From NCBI GenBank assembly GCA_963716085.1, contig OY970288.1:5084001-5148000 (forward strand): 64,000 nt of DNA, given 5' to 3'. Below are positions 35,353 to 43,518 of this stretch, piece by piece. A program made the position numbers and the translations under genes. The notes beneath the pieces were generated by a model that was not told the DNA's origin, searched no databases, and was given only the letters and a program-made list of their open reading frames with translations. The stretch comes from Persicitalea sp963716085 (GTDB lineage Bacteria > Bacteroidota > Bacteroidia > Cytophagales > Spirosomataceae). Position 1 is the stretch's first letter. Each line of letters starts with the position of its first letter.

Positions 35353-36420
35353 CTACACTTTCACCGTCCAGCCAAACACATCTTCTTCCTTGCCCGTGCG
35401 CAAGTCAGTGAGGTACTTACTCACCCGCGCCACGAACGAATCCTCCTTCACGGTGGGCAATTCGTAGTCCATTCCTTCGTAGCCGATCACCGAGAAGGGC
35501 GATACGACCACCGCCGTACCCGCACCGAAGGCCGCTTCGAGGCGATCCTCTTTCAGGGCTTGAATGACTTCCTTGATATCCACCTTGCGCTCTTCCACCG
35601 TCATGCCCCACTTTTGGGCGATTTCGATAATGCTTCGGCGCGTGATTCCGTTAAGGATAGTGTCGTTGATGGCGGGCGTCACGAGCTTGCCGTCCATGAC
35701 GAACATGACGTTCATCGTACCGGATTCCTCCACGAAAGTGTGATGCTTGGCGTCCGTCCAAATAAGCTGGTCGTAGCCCTGCTCCTGTGCCAGCTTCGTC
35801 GGATAGAGCGAAGCCGCGTAGTTGCCCGCGCACTTGGCCGCACCCACGCCGCCTTCCGCCGCCCGGATGTACTGCGTCTCGACCTTCACCTTGGGCGGAT
35901 TGGCGTAATACTTGCCCACCGGGCAGGTAAAAATGATGAAGTAGTAGGTATCGGAAGGCCGGACGCCCAAATACGCATCCGCCGCAAATATGTAAGGCCG
36001 TACGTAAAGTGCAGTCCCCGGCGCAGACGGCACCCAATCGGCGTCGAGCCGCAGGAGTTCGGTCAGGCCACCCATGAATAATTCCTCAGGAACCGTCGCC
36101 ATGCACATCCGCTCGGCGGAGCGGTTCATGCGTTTCCAGTTGTCCGTCGGACGGAAGAGCAGCACCTCGCCCTCGTCGTTTTTGTAGGCTTTCATGCCTT
36201 CGAACAGGGCTTGACCGTAATGCAGCGCCGCCGTAACCGGGCTGAGCGACAGGTCGCCATAGGGCACGATGCGGGCGTCCTGCCACGCGCCATCGCGGTA
36301 TTCGGCGATGAACATGTGGTCGGAGATATTCCGGCCAAAAACGAGGTTGTTGAAGTCAACCTCCTGCAAGCGCGACTTCGTGGTCGGCTGGATGTCGATT
36401 TGTTGGGCTTCGGCGATCAT
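35353..36420 (-). CDS. ilvE: branched-chain-amino-acid aminotransferase
   Basis: A 355-residue PLP fold IV aminotransferase for the last step of valine, leucine and isoleucine synthesis. SPVTAALHYGQALFEGMKAYK (about 57-77) is the family start, the PLP Lys falls in AAKCAGNYAASLYPTKLAQEQGYDQLIW (about 195-222), and phosphate/carboxylate binding is in EESGTMNVMFVMDG and GITRRSIIEIAQKWG. Standard length of the long (eukaryote-like) type. The leader contains TCAACCGTCC words. Confidence 0.94.
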   Translation of the reverse strand: MIAEAQQIDIQPTTKSRLQEVDFNNLVFGRNISDHMFIAEYRDGAWQDARIVPYGDLSLSPVTAALHYGQALFEGMKAYKNDEGEVLLFRPTDNWKRMNRSAERMCMATVPEELFMGGLTELLRLDADWVPSAPGTALYVRPYIFAADAYLGVRPSDTYYFIIFTCPVGKYYANPPKVKVETQYIRAAEGGVGAAKCAGNYAASLYPTKLAQEQGYDQLIWTDAKHHTFVEESGTMNVMFVMDGKLVTPAINDTILNGITRRSIIEIAQKWGMTVEERKVDIKEVIQALKEDRLEAAFGAGTAVVVSPFSVIGYEGMDYELPTVKEDSFVARVSKYLTDLRTGKEEDVFGWTVKV

Positions 36421-36424
36421 TTAT

Positions 36425-36465
36425 TTAGTTGACGGTGGACAGTGGACGGTTGACAGTGTCAAGGA
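36425..36465. repeat. GTTGACGGTGGACAG reiterated leader of ilvE
   Basis: Plus strand GTTGACGGTGGACAGTGG, then ACGGTTGACAGTG; on the coding strand this reads as TCAACCGTCCACTGTCC words up to about 8 bases from the start codon. It belongs to the family of 15458 and 58440. Confidence 0.55.
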
Positions 36466-36658
36466 GTCTATGTCCAGGTTAGCGGTTAGAAGCGCAATGT
36501 ATGGATTATTCGGTATTCTTGTCAAAAAATCTTAGTGTGACAAGTAAAAAGGATTTTCCCGTTTACCTCTTTCTACCCTAAAGGAATTTGGCGAAGGCTT
36601 GAAGTTTCTATATATTTCAACTTTTTACTTCTATGGGGAATGACTGCGATATCAAATT
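36466..36658. other. non-coding spacer
   Basis: No coding gene or clear site is seen in this AT-rich stretch between the ilvE leader and the palindromic element. It may once have carried the promoter of the higB-higA pair. Confidence 0.3.
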
Positions 36659-36830
36659 AGGACTTTCGCTTCGGCTGAGAAAAATGTGCCGTTAGGCACA
36701 GGATGTGGGTAGAAAAAGCCGATTCTTTGGCTGGTCATGTCCCGTACGGGACGAATCGACTAGGAAAGCACTTTTCTACCCACATTTGATCCCTAATGGG
36801 ATCGCATTCAAGTCGACAAGCGAAAGTCCT
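36659..36830. mobile_element. 172-bp palindromic MITE-like element 1
   Basis: The ends AGGACTTTCGCTT (36659-36671) and its exact complement (36818-36830) enclose a second inverted pair, GTGGGTAGAAAA (36705-36716) with 36772-36783. Inside lie three small palindromes: TGTGCCGTTAGGCACA (36685-36700), GTCCCGTACGGGAC (36739-36752) and GATCCCTAATGGGATC (36788-36803). It has no gene. It ends 4 bases before the higB start codon, so it replaces the native leader. Confidence 0.75.
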
Positions 36831-36834
36831 ACGA

Positions 36835-37371
36835 ATGAAACCCAAGTTTGACGTTCTTTTTCTTGAACAAGCCATTGATTTCGTCTCAAAACTGGATTTG
36901 AAAACGAAAAGGAAAACTTACTACAGGAAGGTTAAAAAATAACTTAGCAGTCCCGAACCCGTAGGGCCAGGCCGCCGGTTCGATCATATGTTTACAGAAG
37001 AGCTTGCTATTGTTAACATTGTATGACCCCCACGGGGTCGCACAGCAGCATATAGACACGAAATAGCTATAAACATGAAATCCCTACGGGATTGATGATT
37101 CGACCATGTTATTTTTTAGACGTCACATAATCCTGATAAAGCCAAACTCAGTAACGACCCGAAGTTATTTGAAAAGCTGACCGACGATATTTGGGAATTC
37201 AGAACGCAGTACGGTGGTCTGCAATACCGTCTTCTCGCGTTTTGGGATAAAACCGGGGACTCCGAGACCCTGGTGGTCTACACCCACGGAATAGTCAAAA
37301 AGGCGAGCAGAGTACCGAAAGCTGAAATAACGAGAGCAGTACAAATCAGGGCTGAATACTACAATCAGTAA
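36835..37371 (+). pseudogene. HigB/RelE-type toxin gene, interrupted by an insertion
   Basis: The N-terminal part (36835-36942) reads MKPKFDVLFLEQAIDFVSKL, then DLKTKRKTYY, and after five element-derived codons stops. The C-terminal part resumes at 37129: NPDKAKLSNDPKLFEKLTDD, IWEFRTQYGGLQYRLLAFWD and further, ending EYYNQ at 37371. Together they match the phage-derived Gp49-like/HigB mRNA interferase family, which cuts ribosome-bound mRNA. The break lies between YY and NPDK, consistent with a 186-200 bp insertion. The antitoxin gene follows 12 bases later. Confidence 0.85.
36933..37118. mobile_element. MITE-like element 2 inside higB
   Basis: Terminal inverted repeats TAAAAAATAAC (36933-36943) and GTTATTTTTTA (37108-37118) enclose about 186 bases without a gene. 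Inside are GACCCCCACGGGGTC (37025-37039), ATCCCTACGGGAT (37080-37092) and a CCCGTAGGGCC-like word (36958-36968). These are of the same CCCTACGGG type as in element 1, so both belong to one family. No clear target-site duplication was found; the exact insert may extend to 36925-37128. Confidence 0.75.
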
Positions 37372-37383
37372 AATGAACAGGCT

Positions 37384-37716
37384 ATGGAAATTAAAAAAAA
37401 GAGAATAAAAATGATGACCCTCGATCAAATGAAAGACAGGGATCTGGGAGAGGTCGGAGCGCCCGAGCGGGATAAATATGAGTTTGAACTTAGAATGGAG
37501 ATACTGAGCGAAATGATAAAGTCGGTGCGCGTAGAGCGAAATCTGACCCAGGAGCAACTCGGCCAGCTCGTTGGTGTTCAGAAATCCCAGATTTCTAAAT
37601 TGGAACGAAGTGCCAAGAATGTGACGATTGAAACGATTCTAAAAATCTTCCGGGCATTGGAAGCCAACGTGAAATTTAGCGTCGAAATAAACGAGACGCA
37701 GCTTGAAGTGGCTTAG
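37384..37716 (+). CDS. HigA-like XRE antitoxin
   Basis: A 110-residue DNA-binding antitoxin with a helix-turn-helix domain in residues about 45-105 (VRVERNLTQEQLGQLVGVQKSQISKLERSAKNVTIETILKIFRAL). In HigBA order the toxin comes first, as here. With higB interrupted it is an orphan antitoxin: it may still repress its promoter or neutralise a related toxin. The ATG at 37384 lies 12 bases after the toxin stop. Confidence 0.88.
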   Translation: MEIKKKRIKMMTLDQMKDRDLGEVGAPERDKYEFELRMEILSEMIKSVRVERNLTQEQLGQLVGVQKSQISKLERSAKNVTIETILKIFRALEANVKFSVEINETQLEVA

Positions 37717-37813
37717 CAATTGGTCAAAACTAAAAATTTTCTTTTTTGGTTAATGCCCAGATAGAGTTTGGCCTGCCCGCCCCCTCGTGATTCCACACCC
37801 CTTATTCCCACGC

Positions 37814-40675
37814 ATGATTCCCCAAGCCGAAACGATCTCCGAAGAAAAAGTAGACTTTGCCGACCTGGACGCCCGCCGTTTTATCCTCATCAAGGGGGCC
37901 AAGGTTCATAACCTCAAAAACATCGACGTCGCCATTCCGCGCAATAAGCTGGTGGTGGTCACGGGGCTTTCCGGCTCGGGTAAGTCGTCGCTGGCCTTCG
38001 ACACGCTCTTCGCCGAGGGGCAGCGCATGTACGTCGAGAGCCTCAGCAGCTACGCGCGGCAGTTTCTGGGCCGCATGGAAAAGCCCGAGGTGGAGTACAT
38101 CCGGGGCGTGTCGCCGGCTATCGCCATCGAGCAGAAGGTCAACACCCGCAACCCGCGCTCGACGGTCGGGACGAGTACCGAGATTTACGATTACTTAAAG
38201 TTGCTCTTCGCCCGCATCGGCGTCACCTACTCGCCCGTGTCGGGCGATGTCGTGCGGAAGGATACCGTAACCGATGTGGTAGACTTCATGCTCTCGCATC
38301 CCGAGGGCACCCGCGTGCTGGTGATGGCCCCGCTGCTGGTGCGGCCCGGTCGTACGCTGGCCGTGGAGCTGAACATCCTGCTTTCCAAGGGCTACAACCG
38401 CATCGTACGGGGCGGCGAAACGCAGTTTATCGAGGAAGTGCTGGAAGGCGAGGATCTGGCCGAAATCTCCGAAGCCGAAGAACTTTTTATCCTCATTGAC
38501 CGCGCCTCCGTGCAGCACGACGACGAAGACACGCAATACCGTCTGTCGGACTCAGTACAGACTGCCTTCTTCGAGGGCGAAGGCAGTTGCGTGGTCGAAA
38601 TCGTGGGCCAAGAGCGGCATACGTTCTCCGACAAATTCGAGCTGGACGGGATGCTTTTCGAGGAGCCGAGCGTCAACCTGTTCAGTTTCAATAACCCCTA
38701 TGGGGCTTGCCGAACCTGCGAGGGGTTTGGAAAAGTACTGGGTATCGACCCCGACCTGGTGATTCCTGACAAAGGTATTTCAGTTTTTGAGGGAGCCATT
38801 GCGCCCTGGCGGACGGAGAAAATGAGCGCGTGGCTCAAACCGCTACTGCGCAATGGCATCCGCTTCGACTTTCCGATTCATCGTCCGTACAAGGATTTGA
38901 GCCAAGCCGAAAAAGACTTACTCTGGACGGGCAACTCCCACTTCAAGGGGCTGAATGCTTTTTTTAAAGAGATAGAAAAACAGACGCACAAAATCCAGTA
39001 CCGCGTCATGCTGTCGCGCTACCGGGGCCGCACCACCTGTCCCGACTGCCGGGGGTCGCGGCTGCGGAAGGATGCGTCTTACGTCAAGATCGCCGGGGCT
39101 TCTATCACGGATTTGGTTTTGAAATCCATTGAAGATGCCCTGGATTTTTTCAAAAAACTCGAATTGGATGACCACAGCCAGCAGATCGGCAAGCGCATTC
39201 TGACCGAAATCAACAACCGCCTCGAATACATGGATCGCGTAGGTCTGGGGTACCTTTCGCTCAACCGCCTGACCAACTCACTGTCGGGCGGTGAATTCCA
39301 GCGCATCAAGCTGGCGACTTCGCTGGGCAGTGCGCTGGTAGGTTCGATGTACATTCTCGACGAGCCAAGCATCGGATTGCATCCGCGCGACACGCAGCGG
39401 CTGGTGGGGGTGCTGGAATCGTTGCGCGACCTGGGTAACACCGTCATTGTAGTAGAGCACGAGGAAGAAGTCATGCACGCCGCCGACCAGATCATCGACA
39501 TCGGCCCCGACGCCGGAACCAACGGCGGTCATCTTATTTTTCAGGGGGATTGGCAGGAAGTCAAGGAATACGGCGAAGATGCGGGAGAAAAAGCCAACGG
39601 CCATTCCTACACGCTGGACTTTTTGTTGGGCAAGGAATCCATTCCGGTGCCGACCTTCCGCCGTAAATTCACGCACTTCCTGGAATTGAAAGGCGCGCGG
39701 GAGAATAACCTGAAAGACGTGACCGTGAAATTTCCGCTCAACACCCTCACCGTCGTGACGGGCGTGAGCGGCTCGGGCAAATCTACGCTGGTGCGCAAGC
39801 TGCTGTATCCCGCCCTGATGCGCACGAAGGGCGAATACGGCGAGGACGTCGGCAAGTTCGATGAGCTGGCGGGCAGCCTGAAACGCGTGGAAGCCGTGGA
39901 AATGGTGGATCAGAATCCCATCGGCAAATCGTCGCGCTCCAACCCGGTGACCTACATCAAAGCGTACGACTACATGCGCCAGATGATGGCCGACCTGCCG
40001 CTGGCCAAAGCGCGGGGCTACAAACCTTCGCACTTCTCGTTCAACGTGGACGGGGGCCGTTGCGAGGTGTGCCAGGGCGAAGGGCAGGTGAAGATCGAGA
40101 TGCAGTTCATGGCCGATATTTACCTCAAATGTGAAGGCTGCAACGGCAAGCGCTTCAAGCAGGAAATCCTGGAAGTAAAGTACAATGAGAAAGATGTCGC
40201 CGATATTCTGGACCTGACCGTGGACGATGCTATCGACTTTTTCCGCGATGCCGAGGAGCGGCTGGTCGAGAAACTGCAACCGCTGCAGGACGTGGGCCTG
40301 GGTTACGTCACGCTGGGGCAGTCGTCCAACACGCTGTCGGGCGGTGAGGCGCAGCGCGTGAAGCTGGCGTCGTTCCTGGGCAAGGGCACTTCCAATAAGG
40401 GCAAAACGCTCTTCATTTTCGACGAACCCACCACGGGGCTGCATTTTCACGACATCAAAAAGCTTCTGGCTGCCATCAACGCGCTCATAGACCAGGGCGA
40501 CAGCGTCATCATCATCGAACACAACATGGAGGTGATCAAGTGCGCCGACTGGATCATCGACCTAGGCCCCGACGGCGGCGACCACGGCGGCTACGTGACC
40601 TACGCGGGTACGCCGGAGGATATGGTGGCGTTGGAAGGCAACTACACGGCGGATTTTCTGCGGGAAAAGCTGTGA
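37814..40675 (+). CDS. uvrA: excinuclease ABC subunit A
   Basis: The DNA-damage recognition ATPase of nucleotide excision repair; 953 residues from the ATG at 37814 (a GTG at 37787 would add 9 residues). First ATP site: GLSGSGKSSLAFDTL (about residues 52-66). Second: GVSGSGKSTLVRKL near 645. Zinc fingers: CRTCEGFG...TTCPDCRGSRL and CEVCQGEGQ...CEGCNGKRF. ABC signatures: NSLSGGEFQRIKLA and NTLSGGEAQRVKLA. Full length and intact. No other uvr gene is near. Confidence 0.96.
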   Translation: MIPQAETISEEKVDFADLDARRFILIKGAKVHNLKNIDVAIPRNKLVVVTGLSGSGKSSLAFDTLFAEGQRMYVESLSSYARQFLGRMEKPEVEYIRGVSPAIAIEQKVNTRNPRSTVGTSTEIYDYLKLLFARIGVTYSPVSGDVVRKDTVTDVVDFMLSHPEGTRVLVMAPLLVRPGRTLAVELNILLSKGYNRIVRGGETQFIEEVLEGEDLAEISEAEELFILIDRASVQHDDEDTQYRLSDSVQTAFFEGEGSCVVEIVGQERHTFSDKFELDGMLFEEPSVNLFSFNNPYGACRTCEGFGKVLGIDPDLVIPDKGISVFEGAIAPWRTEKMSAWLKPLLRNGIRFDFPIHRPYKDLSQAEKDLLWTGNSHFKGLNAFFKEIEKQTHKIQYRVMLSRYRGRTTCPDCRGSRLRKDASYVKIAGASITDLVLKSIEDALDFFKKLELDDHSQQIGKRILTEINNRLEYMDRVGLGYLSLNRLTNSLSGGEFQRIKLATSLGSALVGSMYILDEPSIGLHPRDTQRLVGVLESLRDLGNTVIVVEHEEEVMHAADQIIDIGPDAGTNGGHLIFQGDWQEVKEYGEDAGEKANGHSYTLDFLLGKESIPVPTFRRKFTHFLELKGARENNLKDVTVKFPLNTLTVVTGVSGSGKSTLVRKLLYPALMRTKGEYGEDVGKFDELAGSLKRVEAVEMVDQNPIGKSSRSNPVTYIKAYDYMRQMMADLPLAKARGYKPSHFSFNVDGGRCEVCQGEGQVKIEMQFMADIYLKCEGCNGKRFKQEILEVKYNEKDVADILDLTVDDAIDFFRDAEERLVEKLQPLQDVGLGYVTLGQSSNTLSGGEAQRVKLASFLGKGTSNKGKTLFIFDEPTTGLHFHDIKKLLAAINALIDQGDSVIIIEHNMEVIKCADWIIDLGPDGGDHGGYVTYAGTPEDMVALEGNYTADFLREKL

Positions 40676-40692
40676 GGGAAAATAATTTCAAG

Positions 40693-41814
40693 ATGAGGGG
40701 AAAATTCTCTGTGCTTCTACTATTCTTCTGCCTGACGCAGGGAGTCTGCCTTGGCCAGAATAGCACCGTGACGCTCACCGGAACCGTAGCCGACGAGGTT
40801 ACGGGTGAGCTCCTGCCCTTCGCCAACGTTTACATCAACAACTCTTCCATTGGCACTACTACCGACGAAAAGGGCGCTTACACGCTGTCGAATCTGCCGA
40901 TTGGCAATCTTGAGGTAGCCGTTTCTTATCTGGGGTACGTATCGATCAAGCAAACGCTGCGCTTCGAGCAGCCGGGGCGCAAAACGGTGCAGTTCAAGAT
41001 GCGCCAGGGCGTGGAGTTGCAGAGCGTGGTCGTCGTGGCCAAGCGGAGCAGGAAGTGGCAGCGGCAGTTCAAGGTCGTCTCCCGCGAACTACTGGGAACC
41101 GGCTCTTTTGCCAAATCTTGCAAAATCCTTAACCCCGAGGTACTGCGCATAACGATGGAAGATAACGGTCATCTGTTGGCGCAATCGACCAGCCCGTTAC
41201 AGATAGAAAACCGCGCTTTGGGCTATATGATCTATCAGGATTTGTCGGACTTCGATTACTACGAAAACGCCATGTACTACGGCGGCAACACCCGCTTTGA
41301 GTTACTGAAACCTGCCGACGAGGCGGAGAAAAATCTCTGGCGCACCAACCAAAAGACGGCTTACCAAGGCTCATTGAAGCAGCTCCTGACCAGCATGGTT
41401 TCCGATAGTTTGCGGGAAAACGGCTTCCGGGTGTTTCAGCAAGTCCCCGACTCGCTGCGGGCGCAGCGGTTGCTCAACGGTGGCGGTGCCAACGCCAGTC
41501 CGTATTCCATTAAAAACTACCTTCATTACCAGATCGACGAAGTGCGGGGCGGCAAGCTGATCCGCCTGGGCGAGCTGCCGACAGAGCGCTATCTGGTGTC
41601 GGGGACGCGGCTGGAAGTTTTTGACACGAACAAGCGTGGCAATTCGCGCTACTCCGATATGCCCTACGCCTACTCGCTCATCACATTGCCGCAGGGCTAT
41701 GCGGTCATTACGCCCCAGGGCTGGGTGTCGGTGCCGATGGGTATGGAAGTCGGCGGCGACCTGGCCAGCGACCGCTTCGCCGATCTTCTGCCTTCTGATT
41801 GGGAGCGGGAATAG
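40693..41814 (+). CDS. secreted protein with carboxypeptidase-regulatory-like domain
   Basis: A 373-residue protein starting MRGKFSVLLLFFCLTQGVCLGQ (signal peptide). Residues about 25-105 form a CarboxypepD_reg-like domain (TLTGTVADEVTGELLPFANV, YINNSSIGTTTDEKGAYTL, VSYLGYVSIKQTL). The remainder is a beta-rich region without recognised motifs. A longer frame from 40540 overlaps uvrA and is not used. Bacteroidota proteins with such domains are usually envelope-attached; the role is unknown. It starts 17 bases after the uvrA stop. Confidence 0.75.
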   Translation: MRGKFSVLLLFFCLTQGVCLGQNSTVTLTGTVADEVTGELLPFANVYINNSSIGTTTDEKGAYTLSNLPIGNLEVAVSYLGYVSIKQTLRFEQPGRKTVQFKMRQGVELQSVVVVAKRSRKWQRQFKVVSRELLGTGSFAKSCKILNPEVLRITMEDNGHLLAQSTSPLQIENRALGYMIYQDLSDFDYYENAMYYGGNTRFELLKPADEAEKNLWRTNQKTAYQGSLKQLLTSMVSDSLRENGFRVFQQVPDSLRAQRLLNGGGANASPYSIKNYLHYQIDEVRGGKLIRLGELPTERYLVSGTRLEVFDTNKRGNSRYSDMPYAYSLITLPQGYAVITPQGWVSVPMGMEVGGDLASDRFADLLPSDWERE

Positions 41815-41849
41815 GTTGCAAGAAAAATTTGAGTTGCTATTTCCTTTTT

Positions 41850-41867
41850 TATACCCGTTCGGTGGTA
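41850..41867. promoter_or_regulatory. hip operator-like site 1
   Basis: TATACCCGTTCGGTGGTA starts like the site at 41890 and contains ACCCG-TT-CGG, an imperfect palindrome. It is the most upstream of three similar sites. Confidence 0.45.
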
Positions 41868-41875
41868 GTTTTGGT

Positions 41876-41883
41876 TAAATTTG
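41876..41883 (+). promoter_or_regulatory. candidate -7 box for the hipB-S-T module
   Basis: TAAATTTG fits TAnnTTTG. It lies between operator-like sites 1 and 2, so a repressor bound there would block it. No TTG with the right spacing was found. Confidence 0.45.
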
Positions 41884-41889
41884 CATATT

Positions 41890-41907
41890 TATACCCGAAA
41901 AGGTATA
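41890..41907. promoter_or_regulatory. hip operator-like site 2 (TATACC-N6-GGTATA)
   Basis: TATACCCGAAAAGGTATA has perfect 6-bp arms. Total length 18 is the same as the known E. coli HipB operator TATCC-N8-GGATA. Most likely the HTH protein of the module binds here. Confidence 0.65.
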
Positions 41908-41932
41908 AAATGTAAGAATAAGCGCAAATAAA

Positions 41933-41944
41933 ACCCGAACGGGT
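41933..41944. promoter_or_regulatory. hip operator-like site 3
   Basis: ACCCGAACGGGT is a palindrome with 5-bp arms and AA in the middle. It ends 6 bases before the ATG at 41951 and so may also affect translation or early transcription. Confidence 0.5.
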
Positions 41945-41950
41945 GTAGTC

Positions 41951-42163
41951 ATGAATAATCCGATCGCTCAGTTTATAAAAAACAAACGGAAATCCCTGAA
42001 ACTGACCCAAATCGATTTGGCTGAAAAATCCGGGGTAGGCCTGCGCTTCATTCGAGATTTGGAGCAGGGGAAAAGTACCCTCCGACTCGACAAGGTCAAT
42101 CAGGTGTTGGATATGTTTGGCTGCGAGGTAGGGCCAATCAGAAAAGAAGAAAACTATGAATAG
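41951..42163 (+). CDS. HipB-like XRE regulator
   Basis: A 70-residue helix-turn-helix protein: IAQFIKNKRKSLKLTQIDLAEKSGVGLRFIRDLEQGKSTLRLDKVNQVLDMFG. It is the DNA-binding autorepressor of a three-gene kinase module and probably recognises the palindromes 6-100 bases upstream. Its last codons overlap the next gene by 8 bases (ATGAATAG). The protein is shorter than E. coli HipB and ends soon after the HTH. Confidence 0.85.
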   Translation: MNNPIAQFIKNKRKSLKLTQIDLAEKSGVGLRFIRDLEQGKSTLRLDKVNQVLDMFGCEVGPIRKEENYE

Positions 42164-42485
42164 GGCGGGAGAAGTGTACTACGAGGAAATTCTGGCGGGC
42201 CTGCTTACTGAAAGTGAGGAGGGCTACCGCTTTGTGTACGATGCGGCCTATCTGAGCGAAGAAAATCCTGCCATTACCCTGACGATGCCCCTGCGGCAGG
42301 AGGCATACGAAAGCCGGATTCTGTTTCCGTTTTTCGACGGACTCATCCCCGAGGGCTGGCTGCTGGAAATCGCCGTTCAGAGCTGGAAATTCAACCCGAG
42401 GGATCGAATGGGGCTTTTGCTAGCGGTTTGCGAAGACTGTTTGGGGGCGGTCAGTATTAGAAAAATAGACTCGACAGCCCTGTGA
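42156..42485 (+). CDS. HipS-like protein (HipA N-terminal subdomain)
   Basis: A 109-residue protein matching the N-terminal subdomain of HipA kinases: GYRFVYDAAYLSEENPAITLTMPLRQEAY, then FPFFDGLIPEGWLLEIAVQ and DCLGAVSI. In the tripartite HipBST systems this is the separate antitoxin HipS that binds the kinase through a Trp; W68 in PEGWLL may be the equivalent (inference). It is translationally coupled at both ends: 8-base overlap with hipB, 4 bases with the kinase. Confidence 0.8.
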   Translation: MNRAGEVYYEEILAGLLTESEEGYRFVYDAAYLSEENPAITLTMPLRQEAYESRILFPFFDGLIPEGWLLEIAVQSWKFNPRDRMGLLLAVCEDCLGAVSIRKIDSTAL

Positions 42486-43426
42486 AAGAGCGATGTTTAT
42501 ATTGTTACAACTGGCTGGGCGACAAAGAACTGGATTATCATCAGCGTTGTAGTCAGAAATTTTTTGGTACCCTTGTGCCTCCCGTTTTGTCGCTGGATAG
42601 ATCGGATTTACAGAAAATAGCTAAGAAACTCGTAAAAAGAAGCGTGTCCGTCACCGGAGTACAGCCTAAACTTTCCCTGGATTTGGAGAAAATCGACGCC
42701 CAAACCAGCCGATTCACCGTCGTAGGACTTTGGGGGAGCTTTATTCTCAAACCCCCGACAGTGCTGTTCGCCGATTTGCCCGAAAACGAAGACCTGACGA
42801 TGAAAATGGCCGCAGAATGCGGCATCAACACGGCTAAACATACTCTGATACGACTGACTTCCGGCGAGTTGGCTTACCTGACCAAACGTTTCGATCGACA
42901 CGAGGGGCGGAAAATACATACGGAGGATTTATGCCAACTGACCGAAACGCTCACCGAACATAAATATCGGGGGTCGATGGAAAAAGTGGGGCGAACAGTA
43001 CGGACTTACACGACCAATAAGGGTCTTGAAGCCCTGAAGTTGTTCGAGATCACGGTTTTTAGCTTTCTGACAGGCAACGCCGACATGCACCTGAAAAACT
43101 TCTCGCTGCTACGGCCCGAAGAAGGCGACGTAAGCCTGTCGCCTGCCTACGATTTGCTTTCCACAAAATTGGCGATACCCGGAGACAAGGAAGAATCAGC
43201 CCTGGCAATCAATGGTAAGAAGAACCGACTTTCCCTTAAAGATTTCAATCAATTGGCTATAAACTTGGGTATCTCGGACAAAGCCACCGAGCGGGTTTTC
43301 GATCGTTTTAATCAAAAACACGCTGCATTGAACGACTTGATCGAACTAAGTTTTTTGCCCGCTAACGCCCGAGAGGCATACAAAGCTCTGCTGGCCGCCA
43401 GAATGGCTAGATTGGAGATCATCTAA
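42482..43426 (+). CDS. HipT-like Ser/Thr kinase toxin
   Basis: A 314-residue HipA-family kinase, GTG start overlapping the hipS stop. Residues 5-30 hold a zinc-ribbon-like pattern (CLYCYNWLGDKELDYHQRCS). The Gly-rich loop SVSVTGVQPKLSL (54-66) has S54, S56 and T58 as possible autophosphorylation sites, K90 (FILKPP) binds ATP, D201 and N206 (GNADMHLKNFSLL) are catalytic, and D224 (SPAYDLLS) binds metal. It lacks the N-terminal subdomain, present as HipS. Known HipT phosphorylates a tRNA synthetase; the target here is unknown. Confidence 0.85.
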   Translation: MKERCLYCYNWLGDKELDYHQRCSQKFFGTLVPPVLSLDRSDLQKIAKKLVKRSVSVTGVQPKLSLDLEKIDAQTSRFTVVGLWGSFILKPPTVLFADLPENEDLTMKMAAECGINTAKHTLIRLTSGELAYLTKRFDRHEGRKIHTEDLCQLTETLTEHKYRGSMEKVGRTVRTYTTNKGLEALKLFEITVFSFLTGNADMHLKNFSLLRPEEGDVSLSPAYDLLSTKLAIPGDKEESALAINGKKNRLSLKDFNQLAINLGISDKATERVFDRFNQKHAALNDLIELSFLPANAREAYKALLAARMARLEII

Positions 43427-43518
43427 AAGGGAAAGCGCAGTTTCGGCACTCTTTTTTATGTCAAAAACCAATTGCGTAATTTTATCCGGCAACTCTTCCT
43501 TCCAAAAACAGTTTATCA

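Noticed and set aside
36970..37000. tRNA-like GGTTCGATC word
   Set aside because: No cloverleaf or acceptor stem can be built around it; it lies in the MITE-like element.
39278..40522. 414-codon frame opposite uvrA
   Set aside because: It lies fully on the reverse of the conserved ATPase domain; its composition (rich in H, A and R) is typical of a reverse-strand shadow in GC-rich DNA.
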